Shown here: positions 1 to 8,994 of the stretch, in pieces
Layout: every line of letters begins with the position of its first letter
How positions within the stretch are numbered: the stretch's first letter is position 1
Source of the DNA: Nisaea denitrificans DSM 18348
GTDB lineage: Bacteria; Pseudomonadota; Alphaproteobacteria; Thalassobaculales; Thalassobaculaceae
Direction: 5' to 3'
DNA: 64,000 nucleotides
NCBI RefSeq assembly: GCF_000426505.1
Contig: NZ_AUFM01000011.1
Location: 1,947,021-2,011,020 of the forward strand
The notes under the pieces: model-generated
The model's database searches: none
What the model saw: the letters and a program-made list of their open reading frames with translations, nothing else
What the model was told of the DNA's origin: nothing
Translations under genes and position numbers: made by a program

Positions 1-306
1 CCGGTTCATATCAAACCACTGGACAATGTTGCCCTGAGCGCGGCCCTCGGTGAGGGAGCCTATGCAATCGTCCTGGTCAGCCTCTATCAGATGCTGGGCA
101 GCAAGACACCGCACTGGGTGCTAGTTTATGGCGAAGAGAACGGCCGTTATCTGATCCACGATCCGTGGATCGAGACAGACGCGCTGGAAACCGAAAGCGC
201 GGCAGCAGCCCTGCCCATCCCCAAGGAGGCTTTCGAACGGATGGCCCGCTGGGGCCGCGGAAGGCTGCGGGCCGCGATTATTGTTCGAAAGGAACAGACG
301 GAATGA
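1..306 (+). CDS. C39-like peptidase family protein, C-terminal part
   Basis: The frame is open from base 1, so the gene starts before the window; about 101 residues are visible. The segment carries the C39 cysteine-peptidase pattern: a His in the PHWVLVYG strand and an Asp in the IHDPW turn, the usual second and third catalytic residues. The catalytic Cys would lie upstream, outside the window. The stop overlaps the start of the next gene by four bases (ATGA), so the two are translationally coupled. Pairing of a C39-type protein with a RimK-like ATP-grasp ligase recurs in proteobacteria and suggests handling of a peptide or an amide-linked tag. The substrate is unknown. An acetyltransferase domain upstream is possible but cannot be seen. 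Confidence 0.7.
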   Translation, partial: PVHIKPLDNVALSAALGEGAYAIVLVSLYQMLGSKTPHWVLVYGEENGRYLIHDPWIETDALETESAAAALPIPKEAFERMARWGRGRLRAAIIVRKEQTE

Positions 307-1796
307 CGGATTGGCTGGTTCTTACCGAAGGTCGGAAGGATATCGACCAAGCCGATACGCAACACAAGGTGATGTCCGTGCGCGACTATCTCGCCGCACC
401 CGCCCTGTTTGAACGCTCGCGCCCGGTCGTCATCAACGTGGCCCGCAGCTACGCCTACCAGAGCGCCGGCTATTACGCCTCACTGCTGGCCGAAGCGCGA
501 GGCCATCGGGTTATGCCGAGCGTGCAGACCATGCTGGAGCTGTCACGCAAGAGCCTCTATGCGGCCTCAATGCCGGAACTTGAGGAAGCGCTGAACAAGG
601 ACCGTGCCCGCGCCGGAGACACCGGCGATGAAGGGTTCGAGTTCATCGTCGCCTTCGGCCGCCCGTCCCGGCAGGGTTACGAGAAATTCGCCCGTCTTCT
701 ATTCGACTGGTACCGCTGCCCGGGCATCACCGTGAAAGTGGATGCCGGAGAGTGGGCCCGTATCCGGCATCTGAAGCCCCTCTCCCTGAAACGGATCAGT
801 GCGGACAACAAGACCTTCCTGATCGAGGCAATGGATATTCATTGCCGGCGCTCCTGGTCCGGTCCGAAATCCAAGACCCCGCTGCGCTGGAGCCTCGCCG
901 TTCTACATAACCCCAAGGAAGCTCTGCCCCCCTCGCAGCTCAAATCCTTGAAACGCATGGCGGCGGTCGGGGAGAAAATGGGCATCGAGGTAGAGCCTAT
1001 CCAGAAGAAGGACCTGCCGCGTCTTGCCGAGTTCGACGCCCTGTTCATTCGGGAAACCACCTCGGTCAACGACCATACCTTCCGCTTCGCCCGCCGGGCG
1101 GAGCAGGAAGGCATGCCGGTGATCGACGACACGATGTCGATGATCCGCTGCACCAACAAGGTGTTCCTGAAGGAAAAGCTGGAAGCCGCCAGACTGCCTA
1201 TCCCGAAGACTGTCGTGCTGTCTCCGTCCAGCGCTCTCTCGAAGGCGACCGACGCCATCGATTTCCCCATGGTGGTGAAAATTCCGGACGGCTCATTCAG
1301 CCGGGGGGTGCACAAGGTTACCGATGCGGCACAACTGAAGGCGTTGACGACAGAGCTGTTCCGCAAAACTGACCTGTTGCTGGCACAGGAATTCATGCCG
1401 ACGGACTTCGACTGGCGCGTCGGTGTGCTCGCCGGTGAGCCGCTCTTCGTCAGCAAATACCTGATGGCCCGCAAACACTGGCAGATCGTGCATCACCGCC
1501 CGGACGGTCAGGTTCGCGAGGGCGGGTTCGAGACCATGGCTATCGAAAAGGCCCCGTCGGAGGTCATCGATATCGCGGTGAAGGCCGCCGCCCTGATGGG
1601 CGACGGGCTCTACGGAGTCGATCTGAAGCAGAACGCGAACGGCGTGTTCGTCATCGAGGTCAACGATAACCCGAACCTGGATACCGGCATCGAAGGCGCC
1701 TTCCTTGGCGACGAGCTATGGCGCCGGGTACTGTCATGGTTCCGGGACCGGCTGGAGCCAAAACCGGTTCCGGTGGCAGGTGCCAAGGCCCGCTAG
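303..1796 (+). CDS. RimK-like ATP-grasp ligase with RLAN-type N-terminal domain
   Basis: A 497-residue protein. The start is the ATG at 303 ([10 protein letters not shown]), which overlaps the preceding stop; an in-frame start at 165 lies inside the previous gene and is not used. The N-terminal half (about 1-215) fits the RimK-like ATP-grasp-associated N-terminal domain. The C-terminal half is an ATP-grasp fold: the nucleotide-binding strand [16 protein letters not shown] and the Mg-binding signature GVDLK...[15 protein letters not shown]. Enzymes of this fold join a carboxylate to an amine through an acylphosphate, as in glutamylation of ribosomal protein S6 by RimK. The acceptor is not known here. 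The stop codon overlaps that of the convergent chemoreceptor gene. Confidence 0.85.
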   Translation: MTDWLVLTEGRKDIDQADTQHKVMSVRDYLAAPALFERSRPVVINVARSYAYQSAGYYASLLAEARGHRVMPSVQTMLELSRKSLYAASMPELEEALNKDRARAGDTGDEGFEFIVAFGRPSRQGYEKFARLLFDWYRCPGITVKVDAGEWARIRHLKPLSLKRISADNKTFLIEAMDIHCRRSWSGPKSKTPLRWSLAVLHNPKEALPPSQLKSLKRMAAVGEKMGIEVEPIQKKDLPRLAEFDALFIRETTSVNDHTFRFARRAEQEGMPVIDDTMSMIRCTNKVFLKEKLEAARLPIPKTVVLSPSSALSKATDAIDFPMVVKIPDGSFSRGVHKVTDAAQLKALTTELFRKTDLLLAQEFMPTDFDWRVGVLAGEPLFVSKYLMARKHWQIVHHRPDGQVREGGFETMAIEKAPSEVIDIAVKAAALMGDGLYGVDLKQNANGVFVIEVNDNPNLDTGIEGAFLGDELWRRVLSWFRDRLEPKPVPVAGAKAR

Positions 1797-3937
1797 GCGT
1801 TACGAACCTCGTCCAGGAACCGGCGTACAGTGTCGTTCAGCGTGTTCGACTGCTGGGCGACCTCGCGTGCTGTCTCCAGCACCTGGCTGGCCGCGGCGCC
1901 GGTATCCTGCGCCCCTTCGGTCATGGAAGAGATATTGGCCGAGACCATCTGGGTGCCCTGCGCCGCTTCCTGAACGTTGCGGCTGATTTCATTGGTCGCC
2001 GAGTTCTGCTCCTCGACCGCCGAGGCAATCCCGGTTGCGATCTCGCTGACCCGGGCCACCGTCTCGGAAATCGTCCGGATGGCACTGACCGCGCTGGTCG
2101 TCTCTGACTGCATTGCCGAAATCTGCGTAGTGATCTCCTCGGTTGCCTTGGCCGTCTGGGTCGCCAGGTTTTTCACCTCGGAGGCCACCACCGCAAAGCC
2201 TTTGCCGGCCTCACCGGCACGGGCGGCCTCGATGGTGGCATTCAGGGCCAGCAGATTGGTCTGCTCGGCAATATCGTTGATCAACCCGACGATCTCGCCG
2301 ACCTTCTGGGCCGCCTGATCGAGGCCGACGACAGACTCGCGGGTATGCTCCGCCTGCTGGGATGCTTCCGCGCTGATCCGGGTGGATTCGCTGACCTGCT
2401 GGCCGATTTCCCGGATCGAGGAAGCAAGTTGTTCCGCCGCCGCTGCGACCATGTCCACGTTGGAGGAGGCCTCACCGGACGCCGCCGCGACTGATTCCGC
2501 CTGAGTCTCGGTATTGCCGGCGATTTTGGTCATGGATTGCGCGGTGGCATCAAGCTCGGTAGTCGCACTGGCGACACTGCGAAGGGCTTCGCTGACCGCG
2601 TTGTCGAAGATCTCGGTAATCTCCTCGATCCGCCGGGACCGGGCTTCGCGCTGCTCGCGGGCCTTCTCCTGCTCGGCCTGCATTTCCTCGTTCTTGATCA
2701 TGTTCGCTCGGAACACTTCCACGGATTCTGCCATCTGCCCGATCTCGTCGCCGCGTCCGGTACCGGGAATCTCGACACTGAGATCGCCTTCGGAGAGAGA
2801 CCGCATCACCCCGGTCATCTGTACCACCGGCCGCAAAGCCGTGCGCGCCGTCGTGTAGCCGATCCCGGCCAGCAGCAGAAACATCACCACACCGACCGCG
2901 GCAAGGATGTTCCGCATGTCCTGCACCGGCCCGAGAATTTCGGCCTCGCTCATCTCTCCGAGCACAGCCCAGCGCACGCCCTCGAATTCCAGCGGCTTGA
3001 AGACCGAATAGACCGGCTCTCCGAGATAGTTGCTTTCCTGAACCGTACCTTCCTCTCCTGCCAGCGCCTTTCCGGCAGCATCGGTGTTTGCTTCCGCCGT
3101 CAGAATGGCATCGGCACCCGAAACACGGGAGCTGCTGCGCAACAGCATGTCGGCTCCGACCAGGATGGTCTCGCCGGTTTCCCCCATGCCGGAGGTATCC
3201 CGCATCAGCCGGTCGATCATTTCGGCTGGAATATGGATCACCAGACCGCCGGCGAACTCCCCGCGGACAAATAGCGGCGTTGCGATGAAAGCCGTCGGCC
3301 CGTCGGCACGCGGCGCATAGCCGTGGAAGTCAGTCATCACGACCTGACCCGGCTCGGGGTTTTCCGACAGCTTGGCAAAGACCGTCGCCAGTTCCGTGTC
3401 TTTCGCCGGGCCTTCCGCCAGGCTGGTCGCGTAATCCGCTGCTTTGAGAACGCTGTAGACAATATTGCCGTCGGAATCGATCAGCATCACATCGGCATAG
3501 CCGCGGCTTTCCTGCAGCTTGCGGAACCAGGGGTGGTTTTCGCCGTGATACTTGGAGTAGCCAGAGCCGTCTTCGGCAAGATCCAGGAGCTGCTTGCTGC
3601 CCTCCGGATTTGGGTTGTCCTCGATATAGAGCTTCTGCAGCGTCTCCGTCGGGTCGCCTTTCCGGGCAAACAGCCGGAAGCCGAACTTGAACCCGTTCAA
3701 CGCCTTTTCCGTCCCGCTGTTCGCGGCAACGATCTGCATGTCGTCACGAATGGTGTCCAGCAGCGTCCTGAGGGCAACGACCCGCGCCACCGACAGGGCC
3801 TCCAGTTGATCGACCGCCCGTTTTTCCAACTGAGTCGCTGACAGGAAATAGCTTACGGACGCCACCATCAGGATGGACAGCGCGGTAGCAATTCCGACAA
3901 GCGCCGGAATTTTTGCCGATAGATTGATATTTTTCAC
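1793..3937 (-). CDS. Methyl-accepting chemotaxis protein
   Basis: A 714-residue chemoreceptor if translated from the GTG at 3937, which has GGA six bases upstream; a TTG five codons earlier is less likely. Order of parts: transmembrane helix at about 10-32, a large periplasmic sensor region at about 35-340 consistent with a double Cache fold, second transmembrane helix at about 345-365, HAMP domain ([19 protein letters not shown]), and a cytoplasmic signalling domain. The conserved hairpin tip ([20 protein letters not shown]) lies near residues 556-575. It would relay ligand binding to CheA/CheW. No C-terminal CheR-binding pentapeptide is present. The gene is alone, far from any che gene in the window; its ligand is unknown. 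Confidence 0.93.
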   Translation of the reverse strand: MKNINLSAKIPALVGIATALSILMVASVSYFLSATQLEKRAVDQLEALSVARVVALRTLLDTIRDDMQIVAANSGTEKALNGFKFGFRLFARKGDPTETLQKLYIEDNPNPEGSKQLLDLAEDGSGYSKYHGENHPWFRKLQESRGYADVMLIDSDGNIVYSVLKAADYATSLAEGPAKDTELATVFAKLSENPEPGQVVMTDFHGYAPRADGPTAFIATPLFVRGEFAGGLVIHIPAEMIDRLMRDTSGMGETGETILVGADMLLRSSSRVSGADAILTAEANTDAAGKALAGEEGTVQESNYLGEPVYSVFKPLEFEGVRWAVLGEMSEAEILGPVQDMRNILAAVGVVMFLLLAGIGYTTARTALRPVVQMTGVMRSLSEGDLSVEIPGTGRGDEIGQMAESVEVFRANMIKNEEMQAEQEKAREQREARSRRIEEITEIFDNAVSEALRSVASATTELDATAQSMTKIAGNTETQAESVAAASGEASSNVDMVAAAAEQLASSIREIGQQVSESTRISAEASQQAEHTRESVVGLDQAAQKVGEIVGLINDIAEQTNLLALNATIEAARAGEAGKGFAVVASEVKNLATQTAKATEEITTQISAMQSETTSAVSAIRTISETVARVSEIATGIASAVEEQNSATNEISRNVQEAAQGTQMVSANISSMTEGAQDTGAAASQVLETAREVAQQSNTLNDTVRRFLDEVRNA

Positions 3938-4155
3938 GTATTCCAACCCCAAGGACTTTATTTTTTTCGATCTAGAAGATTTTCTGAAATTATTTCAACT
4001 AAAACCTCAACCACCACCTTCACGAGAACTACTAAATTCGAAAAAAACACCCCAAATCGCCGCGATCGCAAACAAGATTTTGAATTTGTTTCAAAATTTA
4101 TTTAATTATTCAAGAGGAACAGCAGGCCAAAACGGAAAAACCAAGCGTGAATTCG
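3938..4155. promoter_or_regulatory. AT-rich spacer upstream of the chemoreceptor gene
   Basis: About 220 bases, much richer in A/T than its flanks, between the chemoreceptor start and the end of the AraC-family gene, both on the minus strand. It must hold the chemoreceptor promoter. A short inverted repeat GAAATTATTTC is visible. I could not identify a convincing sigma-factor motif or any other feature. Confidence 0.4.
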
Positions 4156-5118
4156 CTATTCGTCGTTCCGTTTCGCTTCCGACGGCGCATGGCCATAGAT
4201 CCGGCGGTAGGCGGTGGCGAAATTCGCGGCTGATGTGTATCCGGCGATATGGGCCGCCTGCTGGATGGGCAGGTGCTCTTCGATCAGGGCCCTCCGGGCA
4301 AGGTCGAGGCGGGACCGCCTGAGGTGGTCGACCACAGTGACCCCGTGGGCCTCCTTGAAGACCCGCTGCATTGTACTCACGCTCATGCCATTGGCGGCCG
4401 CGATTGAGCTCAGGGTCAGTGCCGCCTCCAGATTGTCCGCGATATAGCGATGCAGCAACGCCGCGCGGTCGCTGTCATCCGAAAGCGCCGCCGGCTGATC
4501 GATGCAGGCAAAGGCATCACGCAAAACCCCGAGGGCGAGCATTTCAAGCGAAAGACGGTTCAGCAATCCGTCGCTGCCGAGGCATTCCAGTAACTTGCGG
4601 GCGCCACGCGCCGTGTCAGCCGAGGGATGCCAAGCATGGACATCGAGATGGGATTCTGCAAATCGCCGGACAGCATGATCCTGGTCCGTATCCCGGCCGA
4701 GAAATTCCTCGATCCAGCTTTTATTGACCGAGACGTTGACCTTCTTGACGCTCTGGCCCGACCGGATGGTGCGCCGCAGAAGCGCGGGTCTGGCGACGGA
4801 CCAGATGAGCCCGCCCGCCTGCGCACCGTCAGGAACGGACAGATCGAGCTCGACACCGTCGATCGCCGCCGCAGGCGCTCCCGCGAAAACAATGGAAACC
4901 GAAACCTGCGGCTCAAGACGGAGCTCCGTCACCGTATCGCTCTGCTCGACCGCGTCTGTCGCGTGGATATGCAGACCGGACCGGAAGCTCTCGACAAAGA
5001 AATCGCCCCGCAGCATAGCCGGCGCTTCTTCTCCGGTGCTCCCGAGCATCCGGTAGAAGCTCGCGTCCGCTTTTACCTGGCGGGACAGGTCTTCGAAACT
5101 GAGGTCTGCATCAAGCAT
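4156..5118 (-). CDS. AraC-family transcriptional regulator, likely of the adjacent siderophore receptor
   Basis: A 320-residue protein from the ATG at 5118 (MLDADLSFEDLSRQ). The frame is open up to a TTG at 5199, but that start lies next to the iron box and is less likely. The C-terminal 100 residues hold the double helix-turn-helix of AraC regulators, with the family signature around AGYTSAANFATAYRRIYGHAPSE. The N-terminal 200 residues are a PchR-like ligand-binding region. It is divergent from the TonB-dependent receptor at 5271, the usual arrangement for PchR-type regulators that activate a receptor gene when the ferri-siderophore is bound. Regulation of the receptor is inferred from position. 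Confidence 0.85.
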   Translation of the reverse strand: MLDADLSFEDLSRQVKADASFYRMLGSTGEEAPAMLRGDFFVESFRSGLHIHATDAVEQSDTVTELRLEPQVSVSIVFAGAPAAAIDGVELDLSVPDGAQAGGLIWSVARPALLRRTIRSGQSVKKVNVSVNKSWIEEFLGRDTDQDHAVRRFAESHLDVHAWHPSADTARGARKLLECLGSDGLLNRLSLEMLALGVLRDAFACIDQPAALSDDSDRAALLHRYIADNLEAALTLSSIAAANGMSVSTMQRVFKEAHGVTVVDHLRRSRLDLARRALIEEHLPIQQAAHIAGYTSAANFATAYRRIYGHAPSEAKRNDE

Positions 5119-5200
5119 CGGGACAACCTGCCGGTGGCGAGACAATAGGCTCTGACCAGCGAACAAACGGGATTGACGATCGTGCAAATGATCGATCAAT

Positions 5201-5215
5201 TGCGAATGATTGTCA
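5201..5215. promoter_or_regulatory. Iron-responsive 7-1-7 operator (Fur-box-like)
   Basis: TGCGAATGATTGTCA is a 7-1-7 inverted repeat matching 11 of 14 positions of the Fur consensus TGATAATnATTATCA. It lies 55 bases before the TonB receptor start and about 80 bases before the AraC start, so it could govern both. Two close relatives of this word stand before the heme operon and the exbBD-tonB operon. Whether Fur or another alphaproteobacterial iron regulator binds it cannot be told. Confidence 0.65.
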
Positions 5216-5270
5216 ATTTCAGATACCGAGAGATCATGCTTTACAAGACCTTTGGGGGATAGTTCAAACC

Positions 5271-7418
5271 ATGGTTTACGCTCGGAAAAGCGAAGACTGC
5301 AATCGGCGCATAATGCGGGCGCTCCTGCTCGGCTCTGCCATGGCGAGCGTCATTACGCTCTCAGGCGTGGCCCAGGCCCAGCAAGCCGGCGGCAAGCCGG
5401 TTGTTCTCGACAGCATCGTGGTCGAAGGCGATCCGGGCGTGGTCACCGAGGATACCGGCTCCTATGCGGCCAGCCGGTCCACGGTCGGTTACAAGCAGCC
5501 GACGGACATCCGGGAAATCCCGCAGACCGTCAACGTCCTGACCCGGCAACGGCTGGACGACCAGAACATCACCACGCTGGAAGAAGCCGGATATCTGCTG
5601 CCGAATGTGACTACGGCAACCGGCAATGGCTTCGATGGCTCGCTCTATTCCCGTGGCCACGAGGTCTTCACCTACAATATCGACGGTGCCCCGCGGCCGT
5701 TCCTCAGCCTTTACGGCACCGCCCCGGATCTTATCTTCTTCGACCGTGTCGAAGTGCTGTCCGGGCCGTCCGGCGTGTTCCAGGGATCGGGCGAGCCGGT
5801 CGGCACCGTCAACCTTGTGCGCAAGCGGCCGACCGGTCAGAACGCCGGCCGGGTGACGGGGATCGCTGGCAGCGACGAGCATTTCCGTGCCGAGACAGAT
5901 CTGCAGGCCGCCGCCGGGGACGACAAGCAGCTGCGCGGCCGGATCATCGGCTATGGCCATACCAAAGGCTCCTATCTCGACATTGCCGAGCAGGAAAAGG
6001 GCGGCGGTTACGGAACCCTCGAATACGACCTGACGGACAAGCTGACGGTTTCCTTCGGCGGCATCCACGAGAGCGAGGACACGGTCTCGATGAGCGGCCA
6101 GCCGACCTATTCGGACGGCTCTTTCCTCAACGTTCCGGTGGAAACCTTCTTCGGCGCGCCCTGGGCGCAGCGCGAGGTCAACACCGCCGAAGGTTTCGCG
6201 GAAGGCGAATATGCCTTCGATAACGGCGGCGTCTTCAAGGTGACGAGCCGGGTCTACAACCGGGACACCAACATCAAGAACGCCCTGGCCTCGACCGCGG
6301 TCGACCCGGCCACCGGCGATTTCACCATGTTTGTGTTCGCCCGCCGGTTCGACGAGGTATCGTCCTATGTCGACGCGAACTATTCCGCACCGTTCAGCTT
6401 CTTCGGACGGCGCAGCGAGTTCTCGGTTGGCACAGACTACCGGCGTTCCGAGCAGGACATGAAGCAGAATTTCGACTTCTCGCTGGGCACACAGAACATC
6501 AACACCTTCGATCCCTACAGCCTGACCGAGCCCGACATCACCTATCCGGGCGTCGGCCCCGGCTTTCGTCTGAACACGGAGACGGAGAACAACGAATATG
6601 GCGGCTACGGCTATACCCGCCTGCAAGTCTATGACGGCCTCAACCTGACACTTGGCGGCCGCTATACGAGCTATGACAGCGATACGCTGGATACCGGCCG
6701 GTCGACCAAGACCAGCATCACCGAGAACGAGTTCGTGCCGATGGTCGGCCTGAGCTACGACATCGTGCCGGAAGCGACGGTCTATACGAGCTATTCCGAG
6801 ATCTTCCAGCCCCAGAGCGAACAGCAGGCCGACGGCTCACAGGTCGAGCCGGTCCGCGGGCGCCAGGTCGAGATCGGCACCAAGGTCTCGCTGTTCGACG
6901 GCTTCCTGAACGGTCAGGCCTCTGTCTACTGGCTGCAGGACGAGAACCGGGCGATCAGCGATCCGAACAATACCGGCTCCTTCATCGCCTCCCAGGAAGA
7001 AGACACGCATGGCTTCGAGCTGTCAGTTACCGGCAGCCCCTATCCGGGCCTCGAGCTCAGCGCCGGTTACAGCTATGTCGACACGGATCTTGAAACCGAC
7101 CCGACACCGGCGCATAGCGGCGTGATCTGGGGCCGGTATACCTTCCTCGACGGCGCGCTGGAGAATCTCTATATCGGCGCCGGCGTTCAGGCGGTCGGTG
7201 AGTTCGAAGCCGTGAGCAGCGGCGTCAAGATCGATGCCCCAGGCTATGCCGTCGTGAATGCGTCGGCCGGGTACCCGATCAACGAGAACTTTGAAGTCGG
7301 TCTGTTCGTTAAAAACCTGCTGGATCATGAATATGTCGAACGTGTGAATACGACGGCACGCGGCGTCTTTTACGGCGATCCGCTGACCGCGACGCTCAGG
7401 CTTACCGGCAAATTTTAA
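5271..7418 (+). CDS. TonB-dependent siderophore receptor
   Basis: A 715-residue outer-membrane receptor. The ATG at 5271 follows a GGGGGA ribosome-binding site; an internal Met at residue 15 would also leave a good signal peptide, with cleavage near VAQA|QQ. After a TonB-box-like DSIVVEG segment comes the plug domain (about 75-190), with the typical FFDRVEVLSGPSGVFQGSGEP region, then a 22-strand barrel ending in the terminal Phe of outer-membrane proteins (TLRLTGKF). The C-terminal GVFYGDPLTATLRLTGKF matches the siderophore-receptor subfamily (FhuE/FpvA-like) rather than heme receptors. Divergent AraC regulator and iron box point to induction under iron limitation. The siderophore imported cannot be named; the NRPS product at the right end is only a candidate. 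Confidence 0.93.
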   Translation: MVYARKSEDCNRRIMRALLLGSAMASVITLSGVAQAQQAGGKPVVLDSIVVEGDPGVVTEDTGSYAASRSTVGYKQPTDIREIPQTVNVLTRQRLDDQNITTLEEAGYLLPNVTTATGNGFDGSLYSRGHEVFTYNIDGAPRPFLSLYGTAPDLIFFDRVEVLSGPSGVFQGSGEPVGTVNLVRKRPTGQNAGRVTGIAGSDEHFRAETDLQAAAGDDKQLRGRIIGYGHTKGSYLDIAEQEKGGGYGTLEYDLTDKLTVSFGGIHESEDTVSMSGQPTYSDGSFLNVPVETFFGAPWAQREVNTAEGFAEGEYAFDNGGVFKVTSRVYNRDTNIKNALASTAVDPATGDFTMFVFARRFDEVSSYVDANYSAPFSFFGRRSEFSVGTDYRRSEQDMKQNFDFSLGTQNINTFDPYSLTEPDITYPGVGPGFRLNTETENNEYGGYGYTRLQVYDGLNLTLGGRYTSYDSDTLDTGRSTKTSITENEFVPMVGLSYDIVPEATVYTSYSEIFQPQSEQQADGSQVEPVRGRQVEIGTKVSLFDGFLNGQASVYWLQDENRAISDPNNTGSFIASQEEDTHGFELSVTGSPYPGLELSAGYSYVDTDLETDPTPAHSGVIWGRYTFLDGALENLYIGAGVQAVGEFEAVSSGVKIDAPGYAVVNASAGYPINENFEVGLFVKNLLDHEYVERVNTTARGVFYGDPLTATLRLTGKF

Positions 7419-7445
7419 GGGCACTGGATGCCTGACTCCTTGCCG

Positions 7446-7492
7446 CCCCGATCAGGGATACTGGCCATCGCGGACGGCTCTCCTGATCGGGG
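7446..7492 (+). terminator. Long perfect inverted repeat downstream of the receptor gene
   Basis: CCCCGATCAGG at 7446-7456 pairs perfectly with CCTGATCGGGG at 7482-7492, an 11-bp stem with a 25-base spacer, starting 28 bases after the receptor stop. No T-run follows, so it may be a factor-assisted terminator, an mRNA-stabilising hairpin, or an attenuator before the DUF2218 gene. Confidence 0.5.
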
Positions 7493-7589
7493 GAGCCGCC
7501 CGCTGCCGGTTAAGACAAGAGCCAAACATGCAATCGACACCCGCCGCACACGAAGAACAATTCTGAACAAAATCAATAATCTGGAGAGA

Positions 7590-7907
7590 ATGATGCCTTC
7601 CGCCCACGCCACCGTCCGCTCGGAAAAAGCCGGCCGTTACCTGGTCCAGCTCTGCAAGCATTTCGCCCACAAGATCCCGGCCACCTGGGAGGAAACGGAC
7701 GGCAAGGACACCACGGGACATGCCGATTTCGGCATCGGCACCTGCGACATGACGGCAAGGGACGGCGCGCTTCTGCTTGCCTGCAACGCCCCCGACGAAG
7801 ATGGGCTCGGCAAGGTGAAATATGTGCTGGAAGACCACATCGTCCGGTTCGGCTGGAAGGAAGAACTGAAGGTCGACTGGCAGGACGGCGCCCCCGCCGG
7901 AGCCTGA
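7590..7907 (+). CDS. DUF2218 domain protein
   Basis: A 105-residue protein starting at one of two adjacent ATGs (7590 or 7593) behind GGAGAG. The in-frame extension back to 7428 has no family resemblance and contains the inverted repeat. The sequence (SEKAGRYLVQLCKHFAHKIP ... VRFGWKEELKVDWQ) is typical of DUF2218, a small cytoplasmic family often next to siderophore receptors or iron-uptake genes. The conserved LCKHF-H-K motif is intact. Function is unknown; association with iron uptake is inferred from its position 170 bases after the TonB receptor. Confidence 0.85.
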   Translation: MMPSAHATVRSEKAGRYLVQLCKHFAHKIPATWEETDGKDTTGHADFGIGTCDMTARDGALLLACNAPDEDGLGKVKYVLEDHIVRFGWKEELKVDWQDGAPAGA

Positions 7908-7954
7908 CCGCCAGAGACCAGCCCCAGGTCAGCGGGCCAAGTCAGTGGGCCGGA

Positions 7955-8575
7955 TCAGCGCGTAAGGGGACGGAGCGCATCCTGACTTGGGGCACTCTCG
8001 GCGACGGACGCGATGGTGTCGTAGGCATCCGACCAAGCGGCAAGTGCCGGATAGCTCTCCCGCCAGTCCGGCACCAGCCCGTAGAACTGCATCATGCCGA
8101 GCGCCGCCACGACGCAGAGCGCGTCGAAACTGATCGGCGGCGCGCCTGCGGGGGCTTTCAGTGTCGCGTTCAGATGGTCCAGACCGCGCCTGACCTGGAT
8201 ATCGGCCACCTCAAGCAGGGACCGGGACCGCTCCCCCTCGGCGCGCCTCATCTCGCGCGACCAGACCGTGACCACATCGAGAAAGGCGAGCGACTGCGCC
8301 TCTGCCGCCACGGCCTGCCAGTCGCCATAGGGCGCAACGGTCCGCTTGCCGGATTTCTCGTCCAGATAGCCGCAGATATGCCGCGCCTCCGAGAGCACGA
8401 GGTCGCCGTCCACCAGCAGCGGGATGCGCCCCAGCGGCGAGACCGGAATGACCGGGCTGTCCGGCGTCCGCAGCCCCACCCAATCGAGCTCCAGCGCATC
8501 GCCCAACCCGCTCTCGATCGCGGTAATCCGGCAGATCCGGGCATAGGGCGAATTGGGGGTGTAATAGAGCTTCAT
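7955..8575 (-). CDS. Glutathione S-transferase family protein
   Basis: A 206-residue protein with a thioredoxin-like N-terminal domain (MKLYYTPNSPYARICRITAI, about 1-80) that includes the conserved cis-Pro segment GRIPLLVDGDLVLSEARHI, followed by an all-helical C-terminal domain. The TPNSPYAR loop carries the Ser that activates glutathione in related bacterial transferases. Length is normal for the family. Monocistronic and convergent with the DUF2218 gene. The physiological substrate cannot be predicted. Confidence 0.88.
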   Translation of the reverse strand: MKLYYTPNSPYARICRITAIESGLGDALELDWVGLRTPDSPVIPVSPLGRIPLLVDGDLVLSEARHICGYLDEKSGKRTVAPYGDWQAVAAEAQSLAFLDVVTVWSREMRRAEGERSRSLLEVADIQVRRGLDHLNATLKAPAGAPPISFDALCVVAALGMMQFYGLVPDWRESYPALAAWSDAYDTIASVAESAPSQDALRPLTR

Positions 8576-8994
8576 GGTGGCGGCCTCCTCCCGGTTTTAT
8601 TATTGGGAGCCACCCTAGCGCAGACTGTTCCTTGTGGGAGGGACAAATGAGCGGGGGCGCGCGCGGCCTGACCGTCTCTCGGATCATCGAGGCCGAACCG
8701 GCGCGGTGACGGGTGGGGAGAGGACGCTAAAGGTCAGACTTAGGAGCCATGCGGCCATGCGCACTTCGGTCAGTTTCCACTGATCCTGACGGTTCACTTC
8801 AAGAAGATCACTGTATCCAATTTGCGAATTTTTGCTTCTCTCCAACATACTGAAAGCTTTTGGTTCATTGGATATGACACCCGCTTACAGCCAACCCGAC
8901 CGACAATTTATGCTTAATAGGCTCTAGTGAAACACCCGCCATGAGTGGATAACTTATTTGCATTCATAACCAATGACCTTCAGAGAGTATCTTC
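8576..8994. other. Spacer with gene remnant, left edge of an AT-richer insert
   Basis: About 420 bases. The first 130 are GC-rich like the neighbours and hold a truncated reading frame (listed separately). From about 8740 the composition shifts to clearly higher A/T, which continues through the next gene. No tRNA, integrase or terminal repeats were seen. The AT-rich part must contain the promoter of the RloC-like gene. Confidence 0.5.
8647..8709 (+). pseudogene. Truncated N-terminus resembling an SRPBCC/AHSA1-family protein
   Basis: An ATG behind a GGGAGGGA ribosome-binding site opens a 20-codon frame (MSGGARGLTVSRIIEAEPAR) that stops at 8707. The pattern LTVSRxIxAxPAR is how many SRPBCC/AHSA1-like proteins begin, normally followed by VWxAWTDP and about 130 further residues, absent here. 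I read it as the 5' stub of a gene cut off when the neighbouring insert arrived. The identification rests on a very short match. Confidence 0.35.

Noticed and set aside
5361..6626. Long minus-strand open frame of 421 codons inside the siderophore receptor gene
   Set aside because: It is the antisense shadow of a strongly supported receptor; it has no recognisable domain and typical GC-rich frame bias explains it.
7428..7589. N-terminal extension of the DUF2218 protein
   Set aside because: The extension covers the inverted repeat, lacks family similarity, and a good ribosome-binding site precedes the ATG at 7590/7593.
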